A stretch of DNA of 5,974 bases, from contig JALRCK010000147.1 of the NCBI GenBank assembly GCA_023262305.1, positions 1 to 5,974 of the forward strand. The letters run 5' to 3'. How positions within the stretch are numbered: the first letter of the stretch is position 1; each line of letters opens with the position of its first letter. This document shows positions 1-5,560 of this stretch, in pieces. Source of the stretch: Deltaproteobacteria bacterium (GTDB taxonomy: Bacteria > Bdellovibrionota_C > UBA2361 > OMII01). The translations under genes were made by a program, and so were the position numbers. Below the pieces are notes generated by a model. That model saw only the letters and a list, made by a program, of their open reading frames with translations. It was not told where the DNA came from and did not search any database.

Positions 1-33
1 GGTTCCGGTGTCGTTACCGAGATCACTGAGTAG
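1..33 (+). CDS. tuf: Elongation factor Tu, C-terminal end only (partial)
   Basis: Reading frame 1 from the first base gives the last ten residues GSGVVTEITE followed by TAG. This matches the end of EF-Tu, whose final domain III strand usually reads G-A-G-V-V-T-x-I. EF-Tu is the cytoplasmic GTPase that delivers aminoacyl-tRNA to the ribosomal A site. The identification rests on only ten residues but is strengthened by context, since tuf directly precedes rpsJ in the fused str-S10 layout of many bacteria. A second in-frame TAG follows immediately at 34-36, giving tandem amber stops. The rest of the gene lies off the left edge. Confidence 0.8.
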   Translation, partial: GSGVVTEITE

Positions 34-47
34 TAGTACTCGGTGAA

Positions 48-88
48 ATGACAGGGCAGCAGGGCCCACAGGGCCCTGCTGCTGTCAT
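48..88 (+). promoter_or_regulatory. Strong stem-loop in the tuf-rpsJ spacer
   Basis: Bases 48-67 and 71-88 form an inverted repeat: ATGACA plus GCAGCAGGGCCC on the left pairs with GGGCCCTGCTGC plus TGTCAT on the right. That gives 18 base pairs with a two-base GG bulge at 54-55 (or shifted by one) and an ACA loop at 68-70. No T tract follows (the next bases are GCGAAAGG), so it is not a classical intrinsic terminator. It could be a partial or U-less terminator after tuf, an mRNA 3'-end stabiliser, or part of an rpsJ leader. In E. coli the S10 leader is the target of L4 autoregulation, but this one does not obviously resemble it. The structure is clear; its function is inferred. Confidence 0.7.
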
Positions 89-155
89 GCGAAAGGTTGC
101 TGACAGGTTTTGAGTTAGAAAAAGTTGCTAAACTTGAAAGAATAAGGAAAGAGCC

Positions 156-470
156 ATGATTGGCGGGCAGTTAATTAGAATTCGACTTAAGGGATACGAC
201 CACAAGCTGTTAGATTCAGCTGTGGGAGAGATCGTTCAGACCGTGCGCCGCACTGGCGGCCGTGTAGCGGGCCCGATTCCTCTTCCAACTCGGATTGAGA
301 AGTTTACGGTCAACCGTTCACCCTTCATCGACAAGAAGTCTCGCGAGCAATTTGAGATTCGAACTCACAAGCGGCTCTTGGACATTTTAGAGCCGACTCA
401 GCAGACTATCGATGAGTTGGGTAAGCTTGAGCTCTCAACCGGAATCGACGTTGAGATCAAACTTCAGTAG
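156..470 (+). CDS. rpsJ: 30S ribosomal protein S10 (NusE)
   Basis: S10 is a 30S head protein that binds 16S rRNA near the A-site side and, as NusE, also contacts NusB and NusG in transcription antitermination. The 104-residue product has the normal S10 length. Visible family motifs are the N-terminal strand [10 protein letters not shown] (residues 7-16), GPIPLPTR (39-46) on the extended loop that reaches into the head, and the [15 protein letters not shown] segment (63-77), followed by a DVEI strand near the C-terminus. The ATG is preceded by AAGGA at 144-148 with seven bases of spacing, supporting this start. It is the first gene of the S10 cluster, 122 bp after tuf and 32 bp before rplC. 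It ends in TAG. Identification is secure. Confidence 0.98.
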   Translation: MIGGQLIRIRLKGYDHKLLDSAVGEIVQTVRRTGGRVAGPIPLPTRIEKFTVNRSPFIDKKSREQFEIRTHKRLLDILEPTQQTIDELGKLELSTGIDVEIKLQ

Positions 471-502
471 GCGATAGGCAGTTTTTATCGAGGAACCTCT
501 TC

Positions 503-1165
503 ATGAGTACTTCAAAACACTACCCAGAAGGGCTTTTAGGCAAGAAGTTGGGAATGACTCAGGTGTTTACGCCAGAGGGCGCAAGCATCCCAGTTACCAT
601 CATTCAGGCCGGGCCATGTTATGTTCTCGATGTTCGAGGACAGGAGAGTCACGGTTACAACGCTGTGCAGTTCGGATTCGAGCCCAAGAAAGCTCAACGC
701 TGCACTAAGGCGGATGCCGGACAATTTAAGAAGGCCGCTCAAGGCTCCTTCTACCACATCAAGGAAGTGCGCTGCGATGTGCAGACACTCGGATGGGGTG
801 AGGTGGGCAAGGAGATCAAGGTCGGCGACGTCTTCAAGGATGGTGAGGTCGTCGATGTGTCGGGCGTTTCAATCGGTCGCGGCTTCCAGGGTGTCGTTCG
901 TCGCCACCACATGAAAGGTCAGCCGATGACTCGCGGAACCCACGAGGTTCGACGTCACGTCGGAGCAGTTGGTTGCCGTAAGTTCCCAGGACGAATCTTC
1001 AAGAATCAGCGAATGCCAGGTCGCATGGGTGGTGAGAACGTTACCGTTCAGAACCTCGAAGTGGTTGGCGTTCGTGCAGAGGAGAACATCCTTCTCGTTA
1101 AGGGTGGTATCCCAGGCGCTCGCGGTAGCCTCGTAGTGATCCGCAAGGCTATGAAGCAAGGATAA
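503..1165 (+). CDS. rplC: 50S ribosomal protein L3
   Basis: L3 is one of the first proteins to bind 23S rRNA, and its long central loop reaches towards the peptidyl transferase centre. The 220-residue product carries GLLGKKLGMTQVF (residues 10-22), SIGRGFQGVV (123-132) at the start of the loop, FPGRIFKNQRMPGRMG (161-176) and NVTVQNLEVV (179-188). It starts about eight residues before the position where E. coli L3 begins; GAGGAA at 490-495 with seven bases of spacing supports the ATG. At the place of E. coli Gln150, which PrmB methylates, this protein has Lys160, so that modification is not expected. The stop is TAA, with another in-frame TAA at 1178-1180. rplD follows after 18 bp. Confidence 0.98.
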   Translation: MSTSKHYPEGLLGKKLGMTQVFTPEGASIPVTIIQAGPCYVLDVRGQESHGYNAVQFGFEPKKAQRCTKADAGQFKKAAQGSFYHIKEVRCDVQTLGWGEVGKEIKVGDVFKDGEVVDVSGVSIGRGFQGVVRRHHMKGQPMTRGTHEVRRHVGAVGCRKFPGRIFKNQRMPGRMGGENVTVQNLEVVGVRAEENILLVKGGIPGARGSLVVIRKAMKQG

Positions 1166-1183
1166 GAGGCGCGGAGGTAAACT

Positions 1184-1846
1184 ATGACTTCAGAAGTACT
1201 AAGCACAAAGTTGTACGACGCATCCGGCAAGGAGAAGGGCTCTGTTAAGCTCCCTTCGAATCTTGTCGCGTCGGTGGTTAAGTCCGAGCTCGTCTACAAC
1301 GCTATCCGTTGGCAACGCGCTAAGCGTCGTGCTGGAACGCACGATGTTCTCACGCGCAGCGAGATCAAGGGCGGTGCCAAGAAGCCCTTCAAGCAGAAGG
1401 GAACAGGAAACGCACGAGCTGGATCTTCAGTTTCGCCGTTGATGGTAGGTGGAGCCGTTGTTCACGGTCCAACTCCACGCTCCTACGAGTTCCGCCTTTC
1501 CAAGAAGATGAGAAAGGGAGCTCTTACGTCCGCCTTCACTGTGAAGGTTGGACAGGAGAGCGTCATGGTCGTCGAGGGCATGAGTGGCGTAACTGGAAAG
1601 ACCAAGGACGCATCTGCTTTGCTTAAGAAGCTCGGAGTGGCTGGTGAGAAGGTCATGGTTATCGTTCCGAACGAGGCAACTGAAGAGCGAACCAAGTTCG
1701 TTCTCAGCTTCCGGAACATTCCCCGTGTCACGGTTGTTCCAGTTGCTGGAGTAAACGTGTACGACCTCATCAACTCCAAGAAAGTGGTTTGTGTGAGCGC
1801 CGCGCTTGCCGAGCTTGAGGCTCGAGTAGGACAGGTGGCTGAGTAG
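1184..1846 (+). CDS. rplD: 50S ribosomal protein L4
   Basis: L4 binds domain I of 23S rRNA and sends an extended loop to the exit-tunnel constriction; in E. coli it is also the autogenous repressor of the S10 operon. The 220-residue product has the loop at about residues 62-100: KKPFKQKGTGNARAG (66-80), then SPLMVGGAVVHGPTPRSY (84-101), then the KKMRKGAL helix start (107-114). The globular C-terminal half includes a VMVIVPN strand (157-163) and NVYDLINSKKVV (191-202). The usual QKGTGRAR reads QKGTGNAR here, with Asn76 for the common Arg (E. coli Arg67). The start has the best Shine-Dalgarno in the window, GGAGGT at 1173-1178. The TAG stop is backed by a second in-frame TAG at 1853-1855. Confidence 0.98.
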   Translation: MTSEVLSTKLYDASGKEKGSVKLPSNLVASVVKSELVYNAIRWQRAKRRAGTHDVLTRSEIKGGAKKPFKQKGTGNARAGSSVSPLMVGGAVVHGPTPRSYEFRLSKKMRKGALTSAFTVKVGQESVMVVEGMSGVTGKTKDASALLKKLGVAGEKVMVIVPNEATEERTKFVLSFRNIPRVTVVPVAGVNVYDLINSKKVVCVSAALAELEARVGQVAE

Positions 1847-1864
1847 TATCGGTAGGAAGGACGT

Positions 1865-2188
1865 ATGGCTAAGAAGAAGGTGGCTACTGCGCAGGCAAAG
1901 GTAAGCGACTACGGTATCTTGCTCTCCCCTGTTATCACTGAGAAGAGCGCCTCTGTTGGCGTTCCAGGAAGAACGGTTTCGTTCAAGGTAGATCCGCGTG
2001 CCTCCAAGGAGGAGATTCGCGGAGCTATTGAGAGGGTCTTCTCTGTTAAGGTAGAGGGCGTCAGGACTTGTCGTTTCATCGGCAAGACGAAGCGCACTGC
2101 CAAAGGACTTGGAAAGAGAGCTGGTTTCAAGAAGGCGTATGTAACCCTCGTAGAGGGAAGCAAGATCGACCTTGTTGAGGGCTTGTAA
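1865..2188 (+). CDS. rplW: 50S ribosomal protein L23
   Basis: L23 sits at the exit of the nascent-peptide tunnel and is the docking site for trigger factor and SRP. The 107-residue product has a basic N-terminal extension of about ten residues (MAKKKVATAQ) compared with E. coli. It is followed by the family motif ILLSPVITEKS (18-28), the helix RASKEEIRGAIERVF (45-59) and the GFKKAYVTL strand (87-95). Glu26 in ITEK aligns with E. coli Glu18, the main trigger-factor contact, so that interaction is probably kept. AGGAAGGA at 1854-1861 precedes the ATG closely, and no upstream start is needed. The gene lies 18 bp after rplD and 16 bp before rplB. Confidence 0.97.
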   Translation: MAKKKVATAQAKVSDYGILLSPVITEKSASVGVPGRTVSFKVDPRASKEEIRGAIERVFSVKVEGVRTCRFIGKTKRTAKGLGKRAGFKKAYVTLVEGSKIDLVEGL

Positions 2189-2204
2189 TCAATTGAGGTA
2201 GGAC

Positions 2205-3029
2205 ATGGCTCTTAGGAATTTTAAACCATTCACACCGACTCGTCGTTATCTGACGGTCTCCGATTTTTCGGAGATTACAACGGACCGTCCTGAGAAGGGG
2301 CTTCTAGCAAAGTACTCGAAGACAGGCGGACGTAATAACTACGGTCGAAACACAAATATCAACAAGGGTGGAGGACACAAGCGACGCTATCGTCTTGTTG
2401 ACTTCGCGCGTAACAAGGTTGGCATCAAGGCCACCGTTGCAACGATTGAGTACGATCCGAACCGTTCGGCTCGAATCGCTCTCGTTGTTTATGCGGATGG
2501 TGAGAAGCGGTACATCTTGGCTCCTCAGGGGTTGGCTGTTGGTCAAGTGATCAGCGCTGGACCAGATGCTGACATCAAGCCAGGTAACGCCCTTCCTCTT
2601 CGAGCAGTTCCGCTCGGAGAGAACATCCACAACATTGAACTCAAGATCAAGGGTGGAGCGCAGCTCGTTCGGTCCGCTGGTTCTGCTGCTCAATTGGTTG
2701 CTAAAGAGGGTGATTACGCGACAGTGAAATTGCCATCTGGAGAGACCCGCAAAGTTTCGCTTGAGTGTTACGCTTCAATCGGTGCCGTGAGCAATCCTGA
2801 CCATCAGAACGTGATGATCGGAAAGGCGGGACGTAGCCGATGGCTTAACCGACGACCTCACAACCGAGGAGTTACCAAGAATCCAGTGGATCACCCAATG
2901 GGAGGAGGAGAAGGAAAGTCGGCCGGAGGTCGCCATCCTTGTTCACCTAAGGGTCTCTTGGCTAAGGGTCTCAGGACTCGAAAGAACAAGCGAACTCAGA
3001 AGTTTATCGTACGACGACGTAGTAAGTAG
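2205..3029 (+). CDS. rplB: 50S ribosomal protein L2
   Basis: L2 is the largest primary 23S rRNA-binding protein; it supports subunit association and the peptidyl transferase region. The 274-residue product has the usual length. Visible motifs are GGRNNYGR (41-48), [13 protein letters not shown] (55-67), the SH3-like core with [16 protein letters not shown] (79-94), and the C-terminal [12 protein letters not shown] (226-237), ending in KFIVRRRSK. His230 aligns with E. coli His229, the residue linked to peptidyl transfer activity, and is retained; the following His231 position is Met232. The N-terminal segment usually reading GRITxRHxGGGHK is instead [13 protein letters not shown], a clear departure. 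GAGGT at 2195-2199 supports the start. The TAG stop is followed two codons later by an in-frame TAG at 3033-3035. Confidence 0.98.
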   Translation: MALRNFKPFTPTRRYLTVSDFSEITTDRPEKGLLAKYSKTGGRNNYGRNTNINKGGGHKRRYRLVDFARNKVGIKATVATIEYDPNRSARIALVVYADGEKRYILAPQGLAVGQVISAGPDADIKPGNALPLRAVPLGENIHNIELKIKGGAQLVRSAGSAAQLVAKEGDYATVKLPSGETRKVSLECYASIGAVSNPDHQNVMIGKAGRSRWLNRRPHNRGVTKNPVDHPMGGGEGKSAGGRHPCSPKGLLAKGLRTRKNKRTQKFIVRRRSK

Positions 3030-3043
3030 TTTTAGGGGGCATC

Positions 3044-3322
3044 ATGGCTCGTTCAATTAAGAAAGGACCGTTTGTAGACAAGAGCTTGCTCAAGTGGATT
3101 GAGAGAGCGAAATCGGGTGCTCACAAGGGGCCGATTAAGACCTGGTCACGTCGTTCGACGATCACGCCAGACATGATCGGTTTGACCTTCGCGGTTCACA
3201 ATGGACGCAAGTTCAACGCTGTGTTCGTTACTGAGAATATGGTCGGCCACAAGTTGGGCGAGTTCTCAGCTACGAGAACGTACCACGGTCACTCTGCTAA
3301 AGCTGCGACCTCTGCGGCATAA
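3044..3322 (+). CDS. rpsS: 30S ribosomal protein S19
   Basis: S19 forms a complex with S13 in the 30S head and lies near the A-site tRNA and the intersubunit bridge B1a. The 92-residue product is full length and strongly conserved: KKGPFVD (6-12), [23 protein letters not shown] (32-54, spanning the main rRNA-binding strand region), MVGHKLGEF (66-74) and TRTYHGH (77-83). The last ten residues are small and Ala-rich rather than Lys-rich as in E. coli. AGGGGG at 3034-3039, only four bases from the ATG, is the ribosome-binding site and overlaps the back-up stop of rplB. The TAA stop is followed by GGG and an in-frame TGA. Confidence 0.98.
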   Translation: MARSIKKGPFVDKSLLKWIERAKSGAHKGPIKTWSRRSTITPDMIGLTFAVHNGRKFNAVFVTENMVGHKLGEFSATRTYHGHSAKAATSAA

Positions 3323-3332
3323 GGGTGATTGA

Positions 3333-3353
3333 GGAGAAGGATACTTGAAGTAA
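3333..3353 (+). promoter_or_regulatory. Shine-Dalgarno-like site with TTG-AAG-TAA mini-frame before rplV
   Basis: In the 41-bp rpsS-rplV spacer a strong Shine-Dalgarno-like run, GGAGAAGG at 3333-3340, is followed four bases later by TTG AAG TAA (3345-3353). This is out of frame with rplV. The true rplV ribosome-binding site is probably AAGGG at 3352-3356, which overlaps the TAA. Either the GGAGAAGG is a standby or relic binding site, or a two-codon frame is translated and couples into rplV. The layout is visible; use of the TTG is unproven and may be chance. Confidence 0.3.
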
Positions 3354-3363
3354 GGGTTGCTAT

Positions 3364-3735
3364 ATGACTAAGAAATCACAAAAGCAAACAGCGCCGCGCG
3401 GTGAAGTTACTCGCGCAACGTTAAAGCAGATTCGAATGTCGCCCCGAAAGGCGCGCCTCGTGATCGATCTGATTCGTGGAAAGCAGGTTGAGCCTGCCCT
3501 CCAGATCCTTCAGTTCTCGAATAAGAAGGGCGCGAAGTTCGCACACAAGCTCCTTCAGTCAGCCGTTGCAAACGCTCGAGAGCATGCGCGCGCTGATGTG
3601 GACCGCTTGTGGGTGACATCAGGCTGGGTAGATGAGGGGCAGACCCTTAAGCGCTACATGCCAGCAGCTCACGGACGAGCCACGCCGATTCGCAAGCGCT
3701 CCTCTCACATGACTATCGTTCTCGGTGAGAAGTAA
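3364..3735 (+). CDS. rplV: 50S ribosomal protein L22
   Basis: L22 contacts all domains of 23S rRNA, and its beta-hairpin lines the exit-tunnel constriction opposite L4. The 123-residue product has about 14 more N-terminal residues than E. coli L22, then the core RMSPRKARLVIDLIRGK (24-40), the helix around LLQSAVANAREHA (63-75), and the hairpin TLKRYMPAAHGRATPIRKRSSH (94-115) with the closing strand MTIVL. In the hairpin tip, E. coli Arg88 and Lys90 correspond to Ala101 and His103 here, so the tip is less basic. An in-frame TGA at 3346-3348 upstream excludes an earlier start; AAGGG at 3352-3356 with seven bases of spacing supports this ATG. rpsC follows after 23 bp. Confidence 0.97.
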   Translation: MTKKSQKQTAPRGEVTRATLKQIRMSPRKARLVIDLIRGKQVEPALQILQFSNKKGAKFAHKLLQSAVANAREHARADVDRLWVTSGWVDEGQTLKRYMPAAHGRATPIRKRSSHMTIVLGEK

Positions 3736-3758
3736 GATTTAGGTAAAGGAAGTCTGAT

Positions 3759-4421
3759 ATGGGACAAAAAGTTAATCCAAAAGGTCTGCGTCTTGGAATC
3801 ATCGAGGGCTGGCAGTCAAAGTGGTTCGCTGGAAAGGATTTCGCTCGTTTCATCGGCGAGGATGTAAAGATCCGGAAGTTTGTTAGAAACAAACTCCAGG
3901 CGGCTGGCATATCGCGTGTAGAGATTGAGCGCGCTGCTGCTCGAGTAAAGGTAAACATCTATACCGCAAAGCCAGGTCTTGTGATTGGAAAGAAGGGCAA
4001 GGACATCGAGGACCTTCGCAAGGAGCTTAAGAATCTTGTTCAGCGCGATGTAAACCTGAGCATCGTGGAGGCTCGCAAGGCTGACAGCGACGCCCAGCTT
4101 GTTGCAGAGGGAATCGCGTTCCAGTTGGAGCGTCGAGTAAACTTCCGCCGTGCCATGAAAGAGGCGGTGGGAAGAGCTCAGCGTGTGGGCGCAGAGGGTA
4201 TCAAAGTTCGAGTGTCTGGACGTTTGAATGGCGCCGAGATCGCTCGTACTGAGCAATACCGAGAGGGGCGAGTTCCTCTTCATACCCTTCGAGCTGAGAT
4301 CGATTACGGCACAGCAGAGGCTCAAACAACCTACGGCGTGATCGGGGTTAAGGTTTGGGTATTCAAGGGAGAGAAGTTCGCGGCAGGAGAGGAGCCAGCC
4401 GCTGAGGCTATCGCTCTGTAA
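3759..4421 (+). CDS. rpsC: 30S ribosomal protein S3
   Basis: S3 lies at the mRNA entry pore of the 30S head and contributes to mRNA unwinding. The 220-residue product begins [13 protein letters not shown] (2-14). It has a type II KH domain with the GxxG loop in VIGKKGKDI (75-83), and the C-terminal domain [13 protein letters not shown] (153-165), [17 protein letters not shown] (167-183) and [15 protein letters not shown] (191-205). Arg130, Arg131 and Lys134 in NFRRAMKEA align with the E. coli residues Arg131, Arg132 and Lys135 implicated in helicase activity. The C-terminal tail is short and acidic/Ala-rich. AAAGGAAG at 3745-3752 supports the start. Nothing is missing. Confidence 0.98.
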   Translation: MGQKVNPKGLRLGIIEGWQSKWFAGKDFARFIGEDVKIRKFVRNKLQAAGISRVEIERAAARVKVNIYTAKPGLVIGKKGKDIEDLRKELKNLVQRDVNLSIVEARKADSDAQLVAEGIAFQLERRVNFRRAMKEAVGRAQRVGAEGIKVRVSGRLNGAEIARTEQYREGRVPLHTLRAEIDYGTAEAQTTYGVIGVKVWVFKGEKFAAGEEPAAEAIAL

Positions 4422-4458
4422 GCTGGAGAGGTTGAAAAGTTTTTCGTTGGAGTAAGTT

Positions 4459-4884
4459 ATGTTGCAGCCAAAGAAGCCGCGCTATCGCAAGCAGATGAAG
4501 TTGTACCGCCACCTGACCATTAAGGAGACTCGTGGTTGCACCCTTGAATTCGGTGAGTTCGGTCTCCGAGCCATGGAGCCAGGGTGGGTTACAAACCGAC
4601 AGATTGAGGCTGCTCGTCAGACTATGGTTCGCCACATTAAGCGTGGTGGAAAGGTTTGGCTCAAAGTTTATCCAGATAAGCCTCTCACCAAGAAGCCCGC
4701 CGAAGTGCGAATGGGTAAAGGAAAGGGGTCGGTAGAGGTATGGGTTGCCGAGGTTAAGTCCGGGCGAATCATGTATGAAATCACAGGAGTAGCTGAGAAG
4801 TTGGCGGTAGAGGCATTGGAGCTTGCAGCTGCAAAGCTTCCGATCAAGACCAAGATCGTCATCCGGAGCAGCAGCTTGATTTAA
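4459..4884 (+). CDS. rplP: 50S ribosomal protein L16
   Basis: L16 binds 23S rRNA next to the A-site tRNA elbow and is needed for late 50S assembly and peptidyl transfer. The 141-residue product starts with the standard [11 protein letters not shown], then has FGEFGLRA (31-38), [11 protein letters not shown] (46-56), [11 protein letters not shown] (70-80), [11 protein letters not shown] (83-93) and AAAKLPIKT (123-131). Arg84 aligns with E. coli Arg81, the residue hydroxylated by RoxA (YcfD). Between residues 12 and 30 the usual basic-Gly motif (KGRxxGxAxxG) is replaced by a segment containing [13 protein letters not shown], about three residues longer than in E. coli. GGAG at 4449-4452 supports the start. 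It is followed by an unusually long 92-bp spacer. Confidence 0.97.
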   Translation: MLQPKKPRYRKQMKLYRHLTIKETRGCTLEFGEFGLRAMEPGWVTNRQIEAARQTMVRHIKRGGKVWLKVYPDKPLTKKPAEVRMGKGKGSVEVWVAEVKSGRIMYEITGVAEKLAVEALELAAAKLPIKTKIVIRSSSLI

Positions 4885-4976
4885 GGGAAAGAAACAGTCA
4901 TAGTGCGGCGTCATTTTAGCCGCTTTGATGTAGGGTTGGGCCTTAGTGAGGCCAGGTAACGGTAGGTAGTAGGATT
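4885..4976 (+). other. Long rplP-rpmC spacer with inverted repeats and an 18-codon frame
   Basis: These 92 bases separate two genes that usually abut or overlap. They hold two small inverted repeats: GCGGC/GCCGC (4905-4909 and 4919-4923, loop GTCATTTTA) and GGCCT/AGGCC (about 4939-4943 and 4949-4953, loop TAGTG). A GTG-initiated frame of 18 codons, reading MRRHFSRFDVGLGLSEAR, runs from 4903 to a TAA at 4957-4959. Its nearest Shine-Dalgarno-like run, AAGGGAAAG at 4883-4891, is rather far away. I do not recognise this peptide and it may be chance. No convincing promoter or terminator is visible; the hairpins may be an mRNA processing or translation-control element for rpmC. Confidence 0.45.
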
Positions 4977-5177
4977 ATGAAACGGCGAGACTTTTTGAAA
5001 GAAATCGCAGGGTTGGATAAGGTCGCGTTGCAGGGCAAGGCGAACCAGCTCGGTGAAGAGCTCATGCGCTTACGGTTTAAGCAAGCCTCAAACCAACTTG
5101 AGAAGGGTCACCTTCTCAAGGAGACACGCAGGAAGCTTGCTCGTGTTCAGACCGCGCTGAGCAAGGTGTCGGCGTAA
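4977..5177 (+). CDS. rpmC: 50S ribosomal protein L29
   Basis: L29 is a small two-helix protein at the tunnel exit beside L23, near the SRP and trigger-factor docking region. The 66-residue product has the typical length and the helical-hairpin pattern: a first helix ending in ELMRLRFKQASNQLEKGH (28-45), a turn, and a second helix with KETRRKLARVQTAL (48-61). An in-frame TGA at 4947-4949 and the lack of another start between it and 4977 fix the ATG. The ribosome-binding site is weak: TAGGA at 4970-4974 is only two bases from the ATG, and AGGT at 4964-4967 is nine bases away. This contrasts with the strong sites of its neighbours and might lower its expression. Confidence 0.96.
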   Translation: MKRRDFLKEIAGLDKVALQGKANQLGEELMRLRFKQASNQLEKGHLLKETRRKLARVQTALSKVSA

Positions 5178-5207
5178 AGAGAAAAAGTTTTCTAGGAAGG
5201 TAGTACT

Positions 5208-5528
5208 ATGGCAGAGGCAAAGGCAAAAAAGACGACGACCGCCAAGGCAGCGAAGGCTGAAAACACAGCTACGCAGGAGCGCGGTAACCGCAAGACTCAG
5301 GATGGTGTTGTTGTAAGCGCTAAGATGGACAAGACGGTAGTAGTTGCCGTTGTTCGTCAGGTTCGACACGCAACGTACGGTAAGTTCGTTCGTAAGACCA
5401 AGAAGTTTTATGCACACGACGAAGCACGAACGTGCGGAGTTGGGGATAAGGTTCGTATCGTTGAGACGCGTCCGCTGAGCAAGCTCAAGCGGTGGAAGGT
5501 CGAGTCGATCCTGACCAAGGCAGTGTAA
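5208..5528 (+). CDS. rpsQ: 30S ribosomal protein S17 with N-terminal extension
   Basis: S17 is a primary 16S rRNA-binding protein of the 30S body with an OB fold. The core carries [15 protein letters not shown] (32-46), [14 protein letters not shown] (54-67), AHDE (69-72), GVGDKVRI (77-84) and [11 protein letters not shown] (86-96). At 106 residues it is about 20 longer than E. coli S17, owing to a low-complexity Ala/Lys/Thr-rich N-terminus (residues 1-24). The extension looks real: AGGAAGG at 5194-5200 lies seven bases before this ATG, while the next Met (residue 40) is inside the fold. The extension is probably disordered and could contact rRNA. rplN follows after 32 bp. Confidence 0.97.
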   Translation: MAEAKAKKTTTAKAAKAENTATQERGNRKTQDGVVVSAKMDKTVVVAVVRQVRHATYGKFVRKTKKFYAHDEARTCGVGDKVRIVETRPLSKLKRWKVESILTKAV

Positions 5529-5560
5529 CCTGTAGTGACGTTTTGGGGCAGTGAAGGGAT

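Noticed and set aside
48..88. Intrinsic terminator after tuf
   Set aside because: The stem is strong but is followed by GCGAAAGG rather than a T tract, so it is recorded as a stem-loop of uncertain role.
97..138. Candidate sigma-70 promoter before rpsJ (CTGACA at 100-105, TTGAGT at 110-115)
   Set aside because: No acceptable -10 hexamer lies 16-18 bases downstream of either -35-like box, so no promoter is called.
2304..2693. Minus-strand open frame opposite rplB
   Set aside because: Shadow of the L2 gene with no protein-like features.
2868..2910. L2 Met232 in DHPMGGGEG as evidence of a defective peptidyl transferase region
   Set aside because: The key His230 (E. coli His229) is retained, and Met at this position is a variation I associate with other bacterial lineages.
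3816..4325. Long minus-strand open frame opposite rpsC
   Set aside because: It lies wholly antisense to a strongly conserved S3 gene, has no recognisable domain, and reflects the plus-strand codon pattern.
4408..4914. Minus-strand open frame opposite rplP
   Set aside because: Antisense to conserved L16; no family motif and no independent support.
4936..4960. Terminator inside the rplP-rpmC spacer
   Set aside because: The stem is only five base pairs and no T run follows; the operon clearly continues.
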